Assembly (NCBI GenBank): GCA_021229015.1
Contig: CM037777.1
Location: 28,147,584-28,211,583, forward strand
Length of the DNA stretch: 64,000 nucleotides
Direction: 5' to 3'
Source: Solen grandis
Lineage: Eukaryota > Mollusca > Bivalvia > Adapedonta > Solenidae
Shown here: in pieces, positions 37,731-50,476 of the stretch
Numbering within the stretch: position 1 is the first letter of the stretch
Layout of the letters: every line of letters begins with the position of its first letter
The notes under the pieces: model-generated
Databases searched by the model: none
What the model was told of the DNA's origin: nothing
The model's input: only the letters and a program-made list of their open reading frames with translations
Translations under genes and position numbers: made by a program

Positions 37731-40040
37731 CATTGCATAAAAGTCATTACCACCAATTAAACAAATACTTAAATAACAGAAAAACGAAATATAAATGATC
37801 TTTCCTCTTCAAGGGTATGGGGTTAAGGAAAAATTTGTAAGCAAACTGGGTTGAATGCGATACATGAAATAACACCCGGAAAGTAAGGTTACTGTCTGGT
37901 CATAAAATATTGGAACTTTTCTGTAGTTAATGAATTCCAAATCAATTACAATTGACAAATATATATTGCACGTATGAAGCCATTATTCTGAATTTTAAGG
38001 AGATATTTAAGAAATAATCTATCTCTACCCGGGGTTTTCATGTGTATTTAAACACAGTTCAGGTGAGGATTACGCCCTCGTGATATAATTATTTGCACCT
38101 GAACGGGTTAGAAACAGATTATTTCGATTCTAACTCGTTTTCGTCACTTTTTATTTGGATTACTTTCTAGAGACGTAGAAACTAAGACCCAATTACTCCC
38201 CCCCCCCCAACTTGCCGATCAAATTACCTCCCTCGTATATACAGATATACATATCGACGGATGATAGTAAAAAAAAATATCGCTTTCCATGACGCCATGA
38301 AAAGTTTTTTTAAGGTTTTACAACGATGTTTACGTTCATTGATAAATTGTTACGATGGAAATAAATTCACATGAGCGCGCGCCGACCAGTGTTTTGTTTA
38401 CACACAACTTTTTTCCTTCTTTCGGTATAGAGAGAAAGATGCGAGTCGTGTTAGAATGGTAAGTAAACGTGGAAAGATGTTACCGACAGTTGAGAACCTT
38501 TTAATAATATGAATGGGCAGTTCATTTAGTTGGTGCTTTGAACGTATTCGATGTCTAGTACTATTCTAGAAACTATTAATACTCATATAAGAATGCGATA
38601 ACGTTACTCAAAGAAACACATGTCTCCTGTGACACATTGAATATCTTTCCATTACTGAGATCAATGTCAAGTAATTAGATCGAAGGATTATATTAATCAC
38701 ACGAGGTTTATTTGAATATGTTTCTTCTACTTTAACAAGAAAATCATATAGGAAATGGGAATCTAAACAGAATAGATGTAACTAGTCTGACAGTGTCTGT
38801 ATTAATACTGAGCCAGAGGGCAACACAATCATAGACTTTGATTAACTGCCCACGTGAGTTTATACTAATTAATACTTTCCTGTGATTAGTAACATTTTGG
38901 ATAGATGGATTATACTTCCTGGGTTTATGGAAGAAACTTGATAGAATTAATAACCTCTATGGAAAGGACGAACCTGTCGTACAATATATCACACAAAGGA
39001 AAGTGTCACAATAGCCATAAATAAATGTTTGTCACATAATAGATAACAAAAACGAAACTCACTTGGCATCTCTTCAAATTCAGGTGCATCTCCGGGCATA
39101 AAACAATCTAAAATTTGTTAGGGAAAAATAGTGAAACAAAAAGAGTTGGAAGATATTCAATGACCAACTCTGTCCTTAATAGAGATAAAACTTCTTAAGT
39201 TCTTAAGGTTTTGATAACTTGGCGTAACTGAAGACCATACTTGCTTTTAGAAAACAACAACAACAACAACAAAACACTTATCATTTAGGATATGACATAA
39301 AAAGCTTGTTACGTCTACCTTTTGAAATAGACATTGGATCATGTAATAAATTTACAAAGGAACGCATTAGCTGTTGGCTAGCCTAATACGTTGATGAAAT
39401 TGGGTGTCAAGATCAAGTAAAGAGCAAACACTCGTTTTAATTTAAAAATTTCACAAAGTCACAGTCAAAACAAACTTTTTCTACTTGCAATATCTTGGAC
39501 CCTTACTTCGTCCTATTAGTTAAGTTAAGATATATGCGTATTATGAAGGTGTTGTTATATCTATTATGTATGTTATCAGATAATAAATGTTTAAAAAATG
39601 TCGAATATAAAACTACATTTGAGTAATAAAAAAATATGATACTTATGTCTCTGAAACTCTCATCAGCAATCGGTAAAATACGATGACTTTTGAAACTCCT
39701 CATGTACATAGTATGTCACTATGTTTTAGTTTTTAATGGGAAAATTGGTTATCTTTAATACCATAAAACATGGAGAAATATATTCCTGAATTATGCCTCA
39801 TAACATCCCGATGATATATTTCTAAGTTGAGGTGTTTTAAAAGTACTAAGTCGTATCAAAATGTGCTGTAATATTAAACTATTCAACTATATTTGCAAAT
39901 GTTCAAAAACGCCTCTTTCGATCAATGTTATATTTATCACTTGAGCGCCGATTCAGACGTTATTTGACAAATATTTGATACAAGAGGCGCAGCTCAGAAA
40001 CTTCTTCGGAAAATAGGTCTTTCAACAGGACAACACGGAT
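37731..40040. other. Non-coding DNA between the poor block and the 20-bp satellite
   Basis: Sequence quality is normal here. There is a C9-10 run near 38200, a (CAA)n tract near 39255 and no open frame with coding character. The minus ORF 39503-39709 has no recognisable domain. A strong donor-like word (ATGGTAAGTAAA) at 38457 follows a short ATG-containing stretch, which is too little to call an exon. Confidence 0.45.
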
Positions 40041-40049
40041 AATGCCCCG

Positions 40050-40072
40050 CCCCCCCCCCCCCCCCCCCCCCC
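40050..40072. repeat. Homopolymer (C)23
   Basis: An uninterrupted run of 23 C. Its true length is uncertain in any assembly. Confidence 0.9.
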
Positions 40073-40190
40073 GGACAATTCCCCTCCCGTGATATTTGAC
40101 AAGGCGGACAACTCCCCTTCCAAGGTTTTGACAAGGCGGACATAACCCTCCCGCTGTTTTACAAAGCTGACATCCCCCTCCCCCGTTTTC
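40073..40190 (+). repeat. Short ~33-bp tandem repeat
   Basis: Three to four units of GGACAA-TCCCCTCCCG...TTTGACAAGGCG (GACAATTCCCC, GACAACTCCCC, GACATAACCC, GACATCCCCC) immediately follow the C tract and precede the 20-bp satellite. Confidence 0.7.
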
Positions 40191-42668
40191 GCGGCTTTTT
40201 AGTATAAATAACTCTTTAATTCAAGATACTGACACTGGGTGCTAGAAACTGGCACTTGGTGTTAGATACTGACACTGGATGTTAGATATGGACACTGGGT
40301 GTTGGATACTGACACTTGGTCCTAGAAATTGGCACTGGGTGTTAGATACTGACACTGGTTGTTAGATACTGTCACTGGGTGTTGGATACTGACACTAGGT
40401 GCTAGATACTTGCACTGGGTGCTAGAAACTAGCACTGGGTGTTACATACTGGCACTGGGTGTTAGATACTCACACTTGGTGTTTGATACTGACACTAGAA
40501 GCTAGATACTGGCACTAGGTATTAGATACTGACACTGGGTGTTAGATACTGACTCTGGGTGTTGGATAATGAAACTCAGTGTAATCATAGGTGTTGGATA
40601 CTGGCACTGAGTACTGGATACTGACACTGGGTGTTGGATACTGACACTGAGTGTAAGATACTCTCACTGGGTGTTTAGTTACTGAGACTGGGTTTTGGAG
40701 ACTGACAGTAGGTGTTGGATACTGGCACTGGAAGCTAGAAACTGGCATTTGGTGTTGAATACTGACATAGGTGCAAGGTACTGGCACTGGGTGCTAGAAA
40801 CTGGCACTGGGAGTTAGATACTGGCACTTGGTGTCAGATACTGACACTGGGTGTTAGATACTGACACTAGCTGTTGGATACTGGCACTGGAAGCTAGAAA
40901 CTGGCACTTGGTGTTAGATACTGACACTGAATGTTAGATATGGACACTGGGTGTTGGATACTGATATTTGGTGTTAGATTCTGTCACTGGGTGTTGGATA
41001 CTGACACTAGGTGCTAGATACTTGCACTGGGTGCTAGAAACTGGAATTGGGTGTTTCATACTGGCACTGAGTGTTAAATACTCACACTGGATGTTGGAAA
41101 CTGACACTAGGTGCTATAAACTGGCACTGGGTGTTAGATACTGACTCTTGGTGTTGGATACTGGCACTGGAAGATAGAAACTAGCACTGGGTGATGGATA
41201 CTGACACTAGGTCCTAGATACTGACACTTGGTGCCAGAAACTGGCACTGAGTCTTAGATACTCACATTGGATGTTGGAAACTGACACTAGGTGCTATAAA
41301 CTGGCACTGGGTGTTAGATACTGACACTGGGTGTTAGATACTGACTCTTGGTGTTATATACTGACATTGGGTGTTGGATACTGGCACTGGAATATAGAAA
41401 CTAGGTGCTAGATACTGACACTTGGTGCCAGAAAATGACACTGGGTGTTAGGTACTGGAACTTGGTGTTAGATACTGACACTAGGTGTTTGATACAGACA
41501 CTAGAAACTAGATACTGGCACTGGGTGTTAGATACTGACACTGGGTGTTAGATATTGACTCTGGGTGTTGGATACTGACACTAGGTTATAGAAACTGGCT
41601 GTGGGTGTTAGATACTAACACTGGGTGTTACATACTGACACTGAATGTTGATACTACTGGCATTGGAAGCTAGAAACTGGCACTGGGTGATGGATGCTGA
41701 CACTAGGTGCTAGATACTGGAACTGGATGCTAGAAACTGGTAATGGATATTAGACACTGACACTGGGTGTTAGATTCTTACAGTAGGTGTTGGATACTGT
41801 CACTGGATGCTGGATATTCGCACCGGGTGATAGATACTGACACTGTATGTTGGATACTGGCACTGGTTGTCAAATACTTACATTAGGTGTTTAATACTGA
41901 CACTAGGTGTTACATATTGACACTAGACGTTGGATACTGACACTACGTGTTAGATACTGAAACTAGGTTTTTGACTTGGTTCCAAGGGATACTGACACTA
42001 GGTATTGGATATGGACACTGGGTGTTAGATATTGAAACTAGGTGTTGTGTACTGACACTAGGTGTTGGATACTGACACTGTGAATTGGATACTGACACTG
42101 TGTGTTAGATACTGAAACTAGGTGTTAGATACTGAAACTGTGTTTGGATACTGACACAGAAACTGTGTGTTGGATACTGACACTGGGTGTTAGATACTGA
42201 CACTGTGTGTTGGATACTGACACTGGGTGTTAGACTGATAATGGATATTGGATAATGACACACACTGGATATTGGATACTGAAACTGTGTATTGGATACT
42301 GACACTGTGTGTTAGATACTGATAATGGATGTTGGATACTGACACACACTGGCTGTTGAATACTGACAATGGTGTATATTGACAATAGGTATTGGATACT
42401 GACAATGGGTGTTAGACATTGACACAGGGTGTTATATACTGACACTAATTATTGGTACTGACATTATGTATTGGATATTTAAACACTAGTTGGTGTATAT
42501 TGACACCAGGTGTTGGATACTGATAACGGATGTTAGACATTGCCACTGGGTGTTAGATACTGATAGAAGGTGTTGGACACTGGGTTTTATACTTTATACT
42601 GTTAGATATTAAAGAAGGTGTTGGATACTGACACTAGATTTCGGATAGTGACATTGGATGTTGGATAC

Positions 42669-42949
42669 TGACACTAGGTGGGGCCTCCGTGGCTGAGAGG
42701 GTAAAGTCGCTGACTTACACTCACTCAACCCCTCACCGCTGTGGGTTCGAATCCAACCTTCGGATTCGGATTTTCACGTCTGGAAGCCTTCCAGCTGGCT
42801 TGTGGTAGGTCGGTGGTTCTACCTGAATGCCTCCTTGCATTCGGGGTCTTTATCCACCTGTAATTAGCTAGACGTCGCTATATGACTGAAATACTGTCAC
42901 AGCGACGGTAAATTCAAATAGTCAAGTCAAGTCAAGTCTGACACTAGGT
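42669..42949 (+). mobile_element. SINE family 1 inserted in the 20-bp satellite
   Basis: The body is 42680-42938, with head GGGGCCTCCGTGGCTGAGAG, a B-box region GGGTTCGAATCC, the GGAAGCCTTCCAGCTGGCTTG body, TATGACTGAAATACTGTC and a GTCAA-repeat tail. TGACACTAGGT flanks both ends (42669-42679 and 42939-42949). Since that word also belongs to the satellite unit, the duplication is consistent with, but not independent proof of, a TSD. Confidence 0.85.
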
Positions 42950-43587
42950 ATTGGATACTGACATAAGATGCTGGATACTTACACAAGGTGTTAGATACTA
43001 ACACTGGGTGTCGGATACAGACACACACTGGGGTTTGATACTGACACTGGTTTGACTGGTGGTTGAAATGACATAGGTGTTGGATCTGACGGGTTGAAAT
43101 CTGACATTAGGTTTTGGATACTGACATTAGGTGTTGGATTCTGACACTGGGTGTTGGATAAAGACACTGTGTGGGTGTTGGATATTATTAACAGGGTGGA
43201 TACTGACACACACTGGGTGTTGGATACCGACACTGTGTGATAGCTACTGATTCTAGGTGCTGGAAGGGTTGTGACATAGTGACATTGGGTGTTAGATACT
43301 GACACTAGTTGTTAGATACTTACACTTGGTTTTATAAACTGACGCAAGGTGTCGGATACTGACTGTTGGAAACTTACACTATTAGATTGATGGATACCGA
43401 CACTGGGTGTCGGATATTGACACTGGGTGTTGGATAATGACACTTGGTGTTAGATTCTGACACTATGTGTTAGATACTGACACAAGGTGTTAAATACTGA
43501 CGCGCATTTTTAGATGCTGACTCTAATTGCTGGGTACTGACACTGGTTGTTAGATACTGACACTAAGTATTAGATACTGACACTAAG

Positions 43588-45340
43588 GCTTAAAAAAATA
43601 GATTGTTTCCGCTACCCCGACCGAGCCTATTTTTTGCCGCCGACCCTCATCTTTTGTTTGCCAAAATTTTGATAAAAGATTAAAATCTCTTCGACAGTCG
43701 CCATTTCATTTCGGGTATTTTCGGTCCTTTCCCTATCTTAGCTGTAATTGTTCGACACGAACACAATAACACCAAAACAAGGGATTCCTTCCGTTGAGAC
43801 TCTTGATTTTTCAAGAGAAAACATAATTATTAAATGAAATCAATTGTTGTGTGACGTATAATTTGTCAATACACATCTAATCTATCAAAAATTGAAACCG
43901 GAAATAAAAACTTTTTTTTTTTTCACCACCGACCGTATTTTTTTCTTCAACCTGAATTCCACCTGGATCAATAACATTACTCTAACAAATCATTGGAAAA
44001 AACAACAAAACAACAACAGCCAGCACCATTGTCTTTGCTGATGACTGAAGAGGAAATGTGTGAATACAAACCTACAAATAATGTTCACGGCTCAAGTTAA
44101 TTTCAAAGTTAAAGTAAAATTTGATTTTGCGGGTCTGTTTATGAATATGAAACGAATAGCCTAATCGGCACAAATATATGTAGTACTTTAAATCTGGCAT
44201 TCAACCTTGACACAATATCATTCTTTCATAATATTTATAATTAAAATTCAATTTAAATGCCTTTGGTGGTTTTAATAGCACGTGAAAAGCTATTTAAATA
44301 TAATTTGTTTACTTCCGGTATGATCGTAGAAAAAAGCATCAACTGAAAATATTGTATAAGAATAATATTTTAATTAAGATTTACAATAATATGATCGTAA
44401 AGTGGGTGGGGTAATGCATTGAGACAAACTTGCACTACCATTCTATAAAAATATGATAAGATTAAATAACATATAATATATTATTTTCACATTTGTATAT
44501 CATAAAAGATAATGATGATCTTAAAGTATTGCAAACTTCCATTTAATCTAATATAAACATAATTAAAATTTATTAGAAGTTCACTTTAATATTGTTTTAA
44601 ATATCATAAGTATCTTTTACTAAATTTAACTTAAATTAAAAACAATTTAAGGGACTTCTTATTTAAGTAGAGACTTCTGATTTGAAAAGCATAATGTCCC
44701 GACAGGATTCCTGGCTGAAAAGTGTTGAACCCTGAACAGTTTTATTTCAAAAACAATCTGACATTACAAAAATATATAATTCTATACAAAGCAATTTAAT
44801 ATCAATTTTATTTTCTAGCTTCATAATGTCTATAGTTGAAATTGTTAAAAACTAGAAGTTTCAACAATACATTAATCTGACAACAGGATATGGGGAAACA
44901 TAAAAGTATAAATTCTGAAATAAATTGTATTGGATGTCACCCTTTTTAATTTCAGATACATGTACCTATAATTTATATAACTATTTCACATCAAAAATAC
45001 TTGTTCAGCAAGCCAGACCTTAAAGTGCTCTGACATTGCTATCTTTCGTGACAGCTTATTGTCCAGTGTCTATTTAGCCGTCTACTCAATGTAGGATATC
45101 TACTGAAATAAAGTCATTTAAATTAATTTCAAGATTTTATACCATATTACGGACATATTAACATACAATATTGTGTGAAATTACATTAAATGTCACTTAT
45201 TGTATTCATACACATGGAAAGCTTTAAAAAATTGACTGAAAATCATGTTTCTTAAAAAAAAGAAAAGAAAAAAAAAGAAATCCCTACCTACCGACCCTAT
45301 TTTTTTCAGAGCCGGTAGCGGAAACCAGTCTTTTTTTGGC
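43588..45340. mobile_element. 1.75-kb inverted-end element inserted in the satellite, 5-bp TSD
   Basis: The satellite is broken at CACTAAG and resumes at CTAAGTATTAG, so CTAAG is duplicated (43583-43587 and 45341-45345). The element begins GCTTAAAAAAA...GTTTCCGCTACC and ends GGTAGCGGAAAC...TTTTTTTGGC, giving imperfect inverted ends of about 35 bp. Further in, GACCGAGCCTATTTTTTGCCG on the left opposes ACCGACCCTATTTTTTTCAG on the right. The 1.7-kb interior is AT-rich with no open frame of note, so this is a non-autonomous DNA-transposon-like element. I cannot assign a superfamily. Confidence 0.75.
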
Positions 45341-45712
45341 CTAAGTATTAGATACTGACACTAGGTATTGGATACTGACATTAGATGCTGGATACTAACA
45401 CTAGGTGTTAGAAACTAACACTGGGTGTTGGATACAGACACTGGGTGTTGGATACAGACACTGGGTGTTGGATACTGACCTTAGGTCTTAGCAACTTGAC
45501 AGTGGTTGGATACGAATTGGTGTATATGACTTGTTACTGATTTAAGGTGTTAGAAACAGAAACTGAGTGTTTTTTTTACTGACACTGATGTAATGTATGA
45601 AATTGACACTGAGTGTTAGTGACAATAGGTGGTGGATAACGACACTGGGTGATGGATAATGGCACTGGGTGTTAAATACTGACACTAAGTGTTTGATACT
45701 GTCGCTGGGTGT

Positions 45713-46542
45713 GATAAATGCAGCGGGTCTACAGTGTTTTATCATAGTGAGTTAGCCCTGCAGTTGTTTTAATGCAGAAAGAGTCGCCAATTGACTGGGT
45801 CGTGGAACCAAAGCAAACAAATGCACACAAATATCATTGTTAAACATTACATACATTAGTACTTTTCAAAACAAAACTTTTAGTTATTATACGGTCCCAA
45901 GAAAGAGGGTAATACTATGTAATTGTTTTCGAGCCGTTTCTACATCCTTTGTCTTTCGGCAGACGAATTTTGTATACAACCATCAATTTTAACTTCTTTT
46001 TTGATATATGGAGGCCTCCGGCCCAACATCCAGAATATTTAGATACGATATATGCATTTAACAGTGGTGACCATTTTATCCATCATATGTAGTATATGTA
46101 TAATCATTTGTGGCATATACAATAATAGTGTTAAGCATTATCCACAATGTTGAAAATATTTAACATGTATATAGCCGCTTTTCTAATAAGAACATCATTT
46201 TCAGAGTGAAGTAATTGAAATAAATTGGAGATGTACGATCTACCACTAAACCAGCTGTATTGATATGCGAATTAAGCATAATATACATAATCTAATAAGA
46301 GTATATTCTCGTGTATGAAACAATGTAAACAAATCCTATCCTGTCCAACTTCAATGTTAAGCCTGTGACTCGAAAATCTTAAACGTGTAAGCGCTCTCAC
46401 AATTTTGTATGATAAATCTATTGAGGTATATCTCTCAGGATCGAGTAAAAAACTTAATGTGATTATATAGATCAAATCTTGCTGATGTGTTAATATAATC
46501 ATGCCATGGTTTAGTCATGCAGTCAGAAATTCTTTGTTTGAA
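45713..46542. other. Non-coding DNA
   Basis: AT-rich sequence after the satellite. The minus ORF 46272-46502 shows no recognisable domain. I see nothing else. Confidence 0.4.
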
Positions 46543-46628
46543 TAGACCATTTCACCAGAGGATCAGCAATACCCGGTATGATTCGCTGATTCAAATTGAC
46601 CAATCAGTGACTGGGGAAAATCTTAAAT
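46543..46628 (+). repeat. ~85-bp dispersed repeat, copy B (CCAAT-containing)
   Basis: Matches the copy at 11044-11126 along its length (ATTCGCTGATTCAAATTGACC, AATCAGTGACTGGGGAAAATC). It directly precedes the LINE remnant. Confidence 0.65.
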
Positions 46629-46664
46629 TTGTTTGATTCATTTTTAGGGGTAATTTTAAGCTAT

Positions 46665-47263
46665 TCCAGTGAAAAATGTGGTTTTAATAAGCATAATGAA
46701 TTAGAACATTTGCACTTAAAGTTTTGTAAGCGCATCTTAAAGGTACCATTAAAATCTTGTAATTCTGCAATATACGGTGAGCTATTTCACGTTATTGAAA
46801 AATCATAAAATATTGGTGTAAAATATAATTTTGCATCGGCTTCATAAGCTAACTTATTTTTAAAGGAAGCACATGTAATTCTTTTGCAATTAATTTTCCT
46901 CATATATTAAAGCTCGCATTATAGATTGTTTTAAGCAGGAATTGCTTGGATCGATTTGGATAAAAAAAAAAAGCGCATCTTAGACGAGTATAAGATTTTT
47001 AAAATGAATTTCATTTATGATTAATATCTGGGTCTAGTACCTCAAAATTTAAGATTTACGTATATCAGCATATTTTCTCCGCATCCGTGGACGATTAAAT
47101 GAGATTGCCTAGACATGAAAGAGTGTGTATAAACTGTAACTTACATGACATAGAAGATCATTTTGTTTGTATATACCCAAAGTATAAAATCCTTAGGGTA
47201 ACACTTATTAACAATTATGATTATATTAGACCTTCAGTTTTTAAGTTTTATGAATTGTTTTAA
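46665..47263 (+). pseudogene. LINE (jockey/CR1-like) ORF2 C-terminal remnant
   Basis: A degenerate reverse-transcriptase ORF2 tail. One frame holds ELEHLHLKFCKRIL followed by CNSAIYGEL, the 'HLKFCK.iL......n..vyGELgr' motif seen after the RT domain of many invertebrate non-LTR elements. Further on, after stops and frameshifts, come LRISAYFLRIRGRLNEI, then RHERVCINCNLHDIEDHF and VCIYPKY. The last is the Cys-rich 'C..C....DEEHFvL.CP.Y' tail of the ORF. It ends at a TAA at 47261-47263 after RPSVFKFYELF. At least three frame changes and an A-tract near 46961 show it is dead. The family assignment rests on motif recognition only. Confidence 0.75.
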
Positions 47264-48556
47264 ATAATCATGATAAAAACCCATACAATTTTGCTTGTTT
47301 CACAAAAGAAACCTTAGAACGATAATTTTGTTATTCAGTAATATATGTTAATCCATCTTTGGTTTACATTGTATTTTCTATATCTTTATATTTCCTTCTA
47401 CTCTCCTCCTTATTAAGTAATATGCCTTAATCACGTGTGGTATATTGTGATGTGTGTAAAATGATTATAATAGGTTCTGTTCTGTTTACCCAAATAAACA
47501 CATTTTAAGAATGATGAAACGGCGTGCAGTCGTATTACTCAGATTCATAGCTCTGAAGAGTTAGAAATGGGTAGAACAGGTATAATAACTGATCCGGGCT
47601 TCGTGGACGGGAATATTAAAATACTGTAATGTTGCAAAATTGTTCAGATGGATGAGGCCGTGTACGGGGGCACGTTAGAAATATAATACTTAGAGGTTGA
47701 AATCAAATGATATACTTTGTCCGGGATGTTAACTTGTCATCAAACATTGCTGTTGTTTGGAAAACCTGATTTTAAGGAATTTCCACTTCTCTTGTTTTTT
47801 GGTTTGATTGATGAGTTTCATTGAAATTGACAATATCCCAAAAAAAAAAAAAAAAAAAATGTTCATAAAAAAAAAAAAAAAATATGTTCCATATGATGAA
47901 CTAATTCTGCATTAGATTAATCACGTTTTTATTAAAAAAAATTTTTTTTAAAGGTTCTCTTTCCTATCTTTCCGTGTTTTTTATTATTATTAATTTTTTT
48001 TTAGAATTGTTTGTTTGTGTTCGAAAAAGAAAAGACATTCATTACTCAAAACGGTTTTATACAATAAAAGGATTAGTTTGAAACATGAATACCTATACAA
48101 ATTGAAACCTTTGATTTACTTTAACATTTATCCTACATGTGAAACACGTGTTATAGTTAAAATAATGCGTTGTTTGATGGGACTCTATGTATAGGATAGA
48201 GTATATAAAGACATTTCCACAGACAATAGAAAACCGAAGCGAGCATCCATTTCACTGAATCCGGGAAACAATATTCATGTTATCATTTTCTCTGTCATTC
48301 AAGTGTTTCTCGACTGGGCATCTAAATGGACGCTTACATTATGTGCAGACAATAAGAAGGGGTTCATGTTACACCAACATCTGTATGTTCAATTTTAATC
48401 GATAGTAAAGAAACGTCTCCCCTTTTCGAAATAATAGACCAAACTTGAATGTAAGTTTTACAATGCTTTAATTATAATTAACTGTTTGGACATCAACAAA
48501 TGAGGACTTGAATTTATGTTTAATGTCAATTTGATGACTAAACGAAGAATTTACTC
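47264..48556. other. Non-coding DNA, AT-rich
   Basis: Contains poly(A) runs at about 47841-47882 and an A/T-run stretch near 47930-48005. No gene seen. Confidence 0.4.
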
Positions 48557-48853
48557 ATGTTACTCCCCGGAATCGGGAGGTCGTGGGTTCGATCCCCGGC
48601 CGCGACATACCAAAGTCGTAAACAATAGTACTGGTATAACTCCCTTGCTTGGCGCTCAGCATATAATGGTAGTTCCAGGACTGGTTGGCCCGGTGTCAGG
48701 ATAATGTGAGTTGGTGTGTATCATACCACATGTCTACGACGCGATACTGTAGTGTGGCAGCACTATATTTGTCTCAAGTAGACACTGTCTCCAAATGGCT
48801 GAAATACTGTCGGTGGGACGTTAAATCCAATAAACAAACAAACTTATGTTACT
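48557..48853 (+). mobile_element. SINE family 2, 5'-truncated copy with TSD
   Basis: The body 48565-48845 begins inside the tRNA head just before GGAGGTCGTGGGTTCGATCC (B box intact, A box missing). It continues through GCTTGGCGCTCAGCATATAA, GGCAGCACTATATTTGTCTC, TGGCTGAAATACTGTCGG and an AAAC-rich tail. ATGTTACT flanks it at 48557-48564 and 48846-48853. The ORF 48516-48704 is this element. Confidence 0.85.
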
Positions 48854-49865
48854 AAGCAAACCATAGATAGTGTGACGTGATTGGTGTCATTTCCTACAGT
48901 TTTTTTTTTGTTTTTTTCGTGTCCGTATTTTTCATATCGTCTGACAGCTTTGACAATTATGATGGGCGAAAAAAAAACAACAACAAGAAAACAAAAACAA
49001 CAATAAAACACGGATTCATATTGGTGAAAATATGAGAGTTACTTAAAAGGAGAGAGAGAGAGAGAGTTGAGAGAGACAAGAGAAAGAAAAAGTAATATGA
49101 TTCGCCTGGATTTTACTGTCTGTGTATGATTACAATTGTAATATCATTTTTGCCGAAAGGAAAAATGCAAAAACACGGTTAAGACAAACGGTTGAACAGA
49201 ACCGAGTTAGTTTTTACGTCAACAAAATGCAACGCCCTGAAGGCGGAGTTTGTTGCGCATTCGCATTTGGTTGTGTACACAATTAAGATAAAAATAGAAA
49301 GGTGTTCTAATGAAATAAATCGTGAACAAATTTGAATTTTCAAAGTTTCAAATTGTCCACATATTTAGGGAAATTTCAACCAAATTATATATTGGTGATA
49401 AAAAAATTTTAGCAGAAAAGTACGTCTGTTGAAAATTATTAATAAAAGAACTTTCATAAGTATCAGAAATTAGCGGAATATTAGATATAAGCGTTGCCAT
49501 TAGCGGACGTCTTTCTTTTTACAAGAAAAATCTTAATGTTAATCAATTACATTTAACTTAAAACTAAAATCAAAGGAAACATAACTTGCTTTTAATCACG
49601 TGTGTTTTTAAACATAACTGTTTTAAATTACTGAGCAAAATAAAAACAAGTACAGAAACGACAATAAAAATGTATTTGCTTATTCAGAATAACTAAGGGA
49701 AATAAAACTGAAAAGATGTAAAAAGTAATTCAGTTTTGTTTAAGGCTAAACAGCTGATGCGGGGACTAGTACTGAATTAAAATTGAATCGTCTCAAACTG
49801 CGTATACTGTTCCCAGTTGATGATTTCTGTACTTCTGAAGTATTGCCTGGGATATCATTTATTTA
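48854..49865. other. Non-coding DNA with (GA)n tract
   Basis: A GA microsatellite lies at about 49050-49069. The remainder is AT-rich and shows no open frame or repeat I can name. Confidence 0.4.
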
Positions 49866-50476
49866 TTAGCTCACAACGTGCTCAAGGTGCCCCCGCCCCG
49901 TCCGTTGTCCAAAAATTTGCTTTAAAAGACATTTCTTCTGAAACCGCTGGGTAGATATTGATGAAACTTGGCATGAATCATCCTTAGGCGAAATTCCACA
50001 AATTTGCTAAAAAAAAAACTTGATCCATGCTGAACTCTGGTTGGACCAACACCATTTATTTTATAGATATCATGGGATTTTTTAAATAAGTTTTTGGTAT
50101 AAGTTTCTTTGAATACATTGTAAATAATAGCAAATTCAGCAGTGTTGTTTTAGATTTTTTTTGTTAACTTTAAACTCTGTCAAAAGATATAAACACTTAA
50201 ATATATAGATTTCTCTGTTAAAATTTTGATGTACCCTGCTTTGTTTTGAACTAATTTGTGCAATAACTGACATAACAGCTAATCGTCCTATACTGTCATT
50301 ACATTGCTTTGACCCCCCCCCCCCCCTGGTGATGGTTGGCTAGTTATTATTAAGTCTGTATAGAATTTTGAAATTGTATTTTTTATCTGAAATTTTAATC
50401 AAGGTTCAATCGATTTTTTAATTAAGCTGATGGTACTTTGGCGAGCGTTCTAGGGCCATGCTGGCCCGCTTGTTTC
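49866..50476. repeat. Dispersed element with AGCTCAC / GGGCCATGCTGGCCCGCTTGTTT ends
   Basis: Starts AGCTCACAACGTGCTCAAGGTG and contains ATTTCTTCTGAAACCGC and ATTGATGAAACTTGGCATGAA. It ends GGCGAGCGTTCTAGGGCCATG, CTGGCCCGCTTGTTT. The ends are of the same type as the element at 3002-3650 (GGTGAGCGATCCAGGGCCAT, CCCTCTTGTTT), though the interior differs. A C16-17 run lies near 50310. Confidence 0.55.

Larger units (their letters stand above)
40222..45712 (+). repeat. 20-bp satellite array (TAGATACTGACACTGGGTGT), twice interrupted
   Basis: The unit is 20 bp with common variants GGATACTGACACTAGGTGT, GAAACTGGCACTGGGTGCT and ATTGACAC. Array blocks are 40222-42679, 42939-43587 and 45341-45712, separated by a SINE and by a 1.75-kb inverted-end element. 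Variants are partly grouped: the block near 42100-42450 favours GTGTGTTGGATACTGACAC. Because 20 is not a multiple of 3, three units give a 20-residue protein period, which explains the minus ORFs rich in VSNTQCQYPTPSVSI. They are not genes. Confidence 0.95.

Noticed and set aside
38437..38460. Possible first exon (short ATG stretch before a strong GTAAGT donor)
   Set aside because: Only six codons, no matching acceptor exon found downstream, and no independent support.
40542..43305. Minus-strand ORFs rich in VSNTQCQYPTPSVSI repeats
   Set aside because: They are the 20-bp satellite read through; 20 bp in three frames gives a 20-residue period with no independent coding signal.
40222..45712. 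CRISPR-like array
   Set aside because: Units are contiguous 20-bp repeats without spacers, in a eukaryotic genome.
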